This document shows, piece after piece, positions 63,641 through 64,000 of a DNA stretch of 64,000 nt. A model generated the notes under the pieces. It was not told the DNA's origin and did not search any database. It saw only the letters and a program-made list of their open reading frames with translations. Origin of the DNA: Schistocerca nitens (lineage: Eukaryota > Arthropoda > Insecta > Orthoptera > Acrididae); NCBI RefSeq assembly GCF_023898315.1, contig NC_064614.1, positions 114,359,501 to 114,423,500 on the forward strand, read 5' to 3'. The number at the start of each line of letters is the position of its first letter. Positions within the stretch are counted from its first letter, which is position 1. The position numbers and the translations under genes are program-made.

Positions 63641-64000
63641 TAAATTTTTGCTTGGCTTTTTTTCTTTAAGTTTCAAGAGAACCAGTGCAATCAGTAGTGA
63701 TCAAAATTCGAAACACAACCAGCAAAGTGCGATTCGGCATATGCGACATTCACATTTTTTAGTGTGAATGTCATTAGGAAAATCAACCTCGTTAACGTTG
63801 CTAAATAACCGCGATGTGGTGATAATCGAGCATATCAAAGCATTTTCTTGAAAGCTGAAGCCTGCAATTGATTACGGATCCAGGAGTGCATTTCATTAAT
63901 TATATCGCTTCTGCTTGTGACTTCCTAATTCTGTGCGATGAGAATAGGGCACTTCCGTAATGGGCAAATGTTATTCTTCACCTGTCAGTAAAAAGTATAC
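63641..64000. other. Unassigned sequence to window end
   Basis: Nothing recognised. Confidence 0.45.

Noticed and set aside
1..64000. Bacterial-type features (operons, CRISPR arrays, riboswitches, phage genes)
   Set aside because: None seen; the sequence is clearly eukaryotic with pol III SINEs, LINEs and TA-target transposons. Direct repeats found are TSDs or simple repeats, not spaced arrays.

Overview
This window looks like TE-dense, non-coding insect DNA, most likely from a locust or grasshopper of the genus Schistocerca (Orthoptera). Evidence: low overall GC, no bacterial-style gene packing, pol III tRNA-derived SINEs with long target-site duplications (TSDs), TA-flanked Tc1/mariner elements, and CR1-like non-LTR retrotransposons ending in a GATGTA-type repeat. 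The genus call rests on remembered resemblance of the SINE and Tc1 sequences to Schistocerca repeats; no search was run. I find no host protein-coding gene that I can defend. The best host-derived candidates are a CpG-rich block at 6531-6820 and a possible signal-peptide exon at 61117-61218 (minus strand).

Layout. 1-6.2 kb: 5'-cut Tc1-like copy (A), decayed RTE-like LINE, three internally deleted TA-flanked DNA transposons, one carrying a head-to-head tRNA-like SINE dimer. 6.5-9.6 kb: CpG-rich block, then a long-inverted-repeat DDE element with a Tc1-like element nested inside. 11.4-14.1 kb: Tc1-like copy B with an almost intact mariner inserted into its 5' arm, then SINEs. 14.5-14.8 kb: a 118-bp-arm hairpin with a 12-bp TSD, probably Penelope-like. 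15.0-20.7 kb: a DDE fragment, a minus-strand CR1-like LINE pierced by three SINEs, and a nearly complete but decayed plus-strand CR1-like LINE (esterase ORF1 plus endonuclease/RT ORF2). 20.7-25.0 kb: a Tc1 fragment and a three-level nest (SINE inside a long-TIR DDE element inside a Tc1-like element).

25-47 kb is sparser: SINEs, a truncated CR1-like LINE (28.8-30.4 kb), a mariner tail, a jockey-like RT fragment (37.4-38.1 kb), two Penelope fragments, and a LINE with an uninterrupted 230-residue ORF (44.4-45.2 kb). 47.5-50.6 kb is an expanded Tc1-like element. 52.0-54.2 kb is another CR1-like LINE, followed by a small inverted-repeat element, a 675-bp solo LTR (56970-57644), a chimeric DDE/mariner junction and more SINEs to the end.

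The features interact as layers of insertion. TSDs and interrupted reading frames give a relative chronology: Tc1-like elements and LINEs are older hosts; mariner, long-TIR DDE elements and SINEs are later arrivals. Almost every coding relic has stops, frameshifts or lost catalytic residues. The least damaged are the mariner at 11645-12719 (one homopolymer frameshift) and the LINE ORF at 44442-45134.
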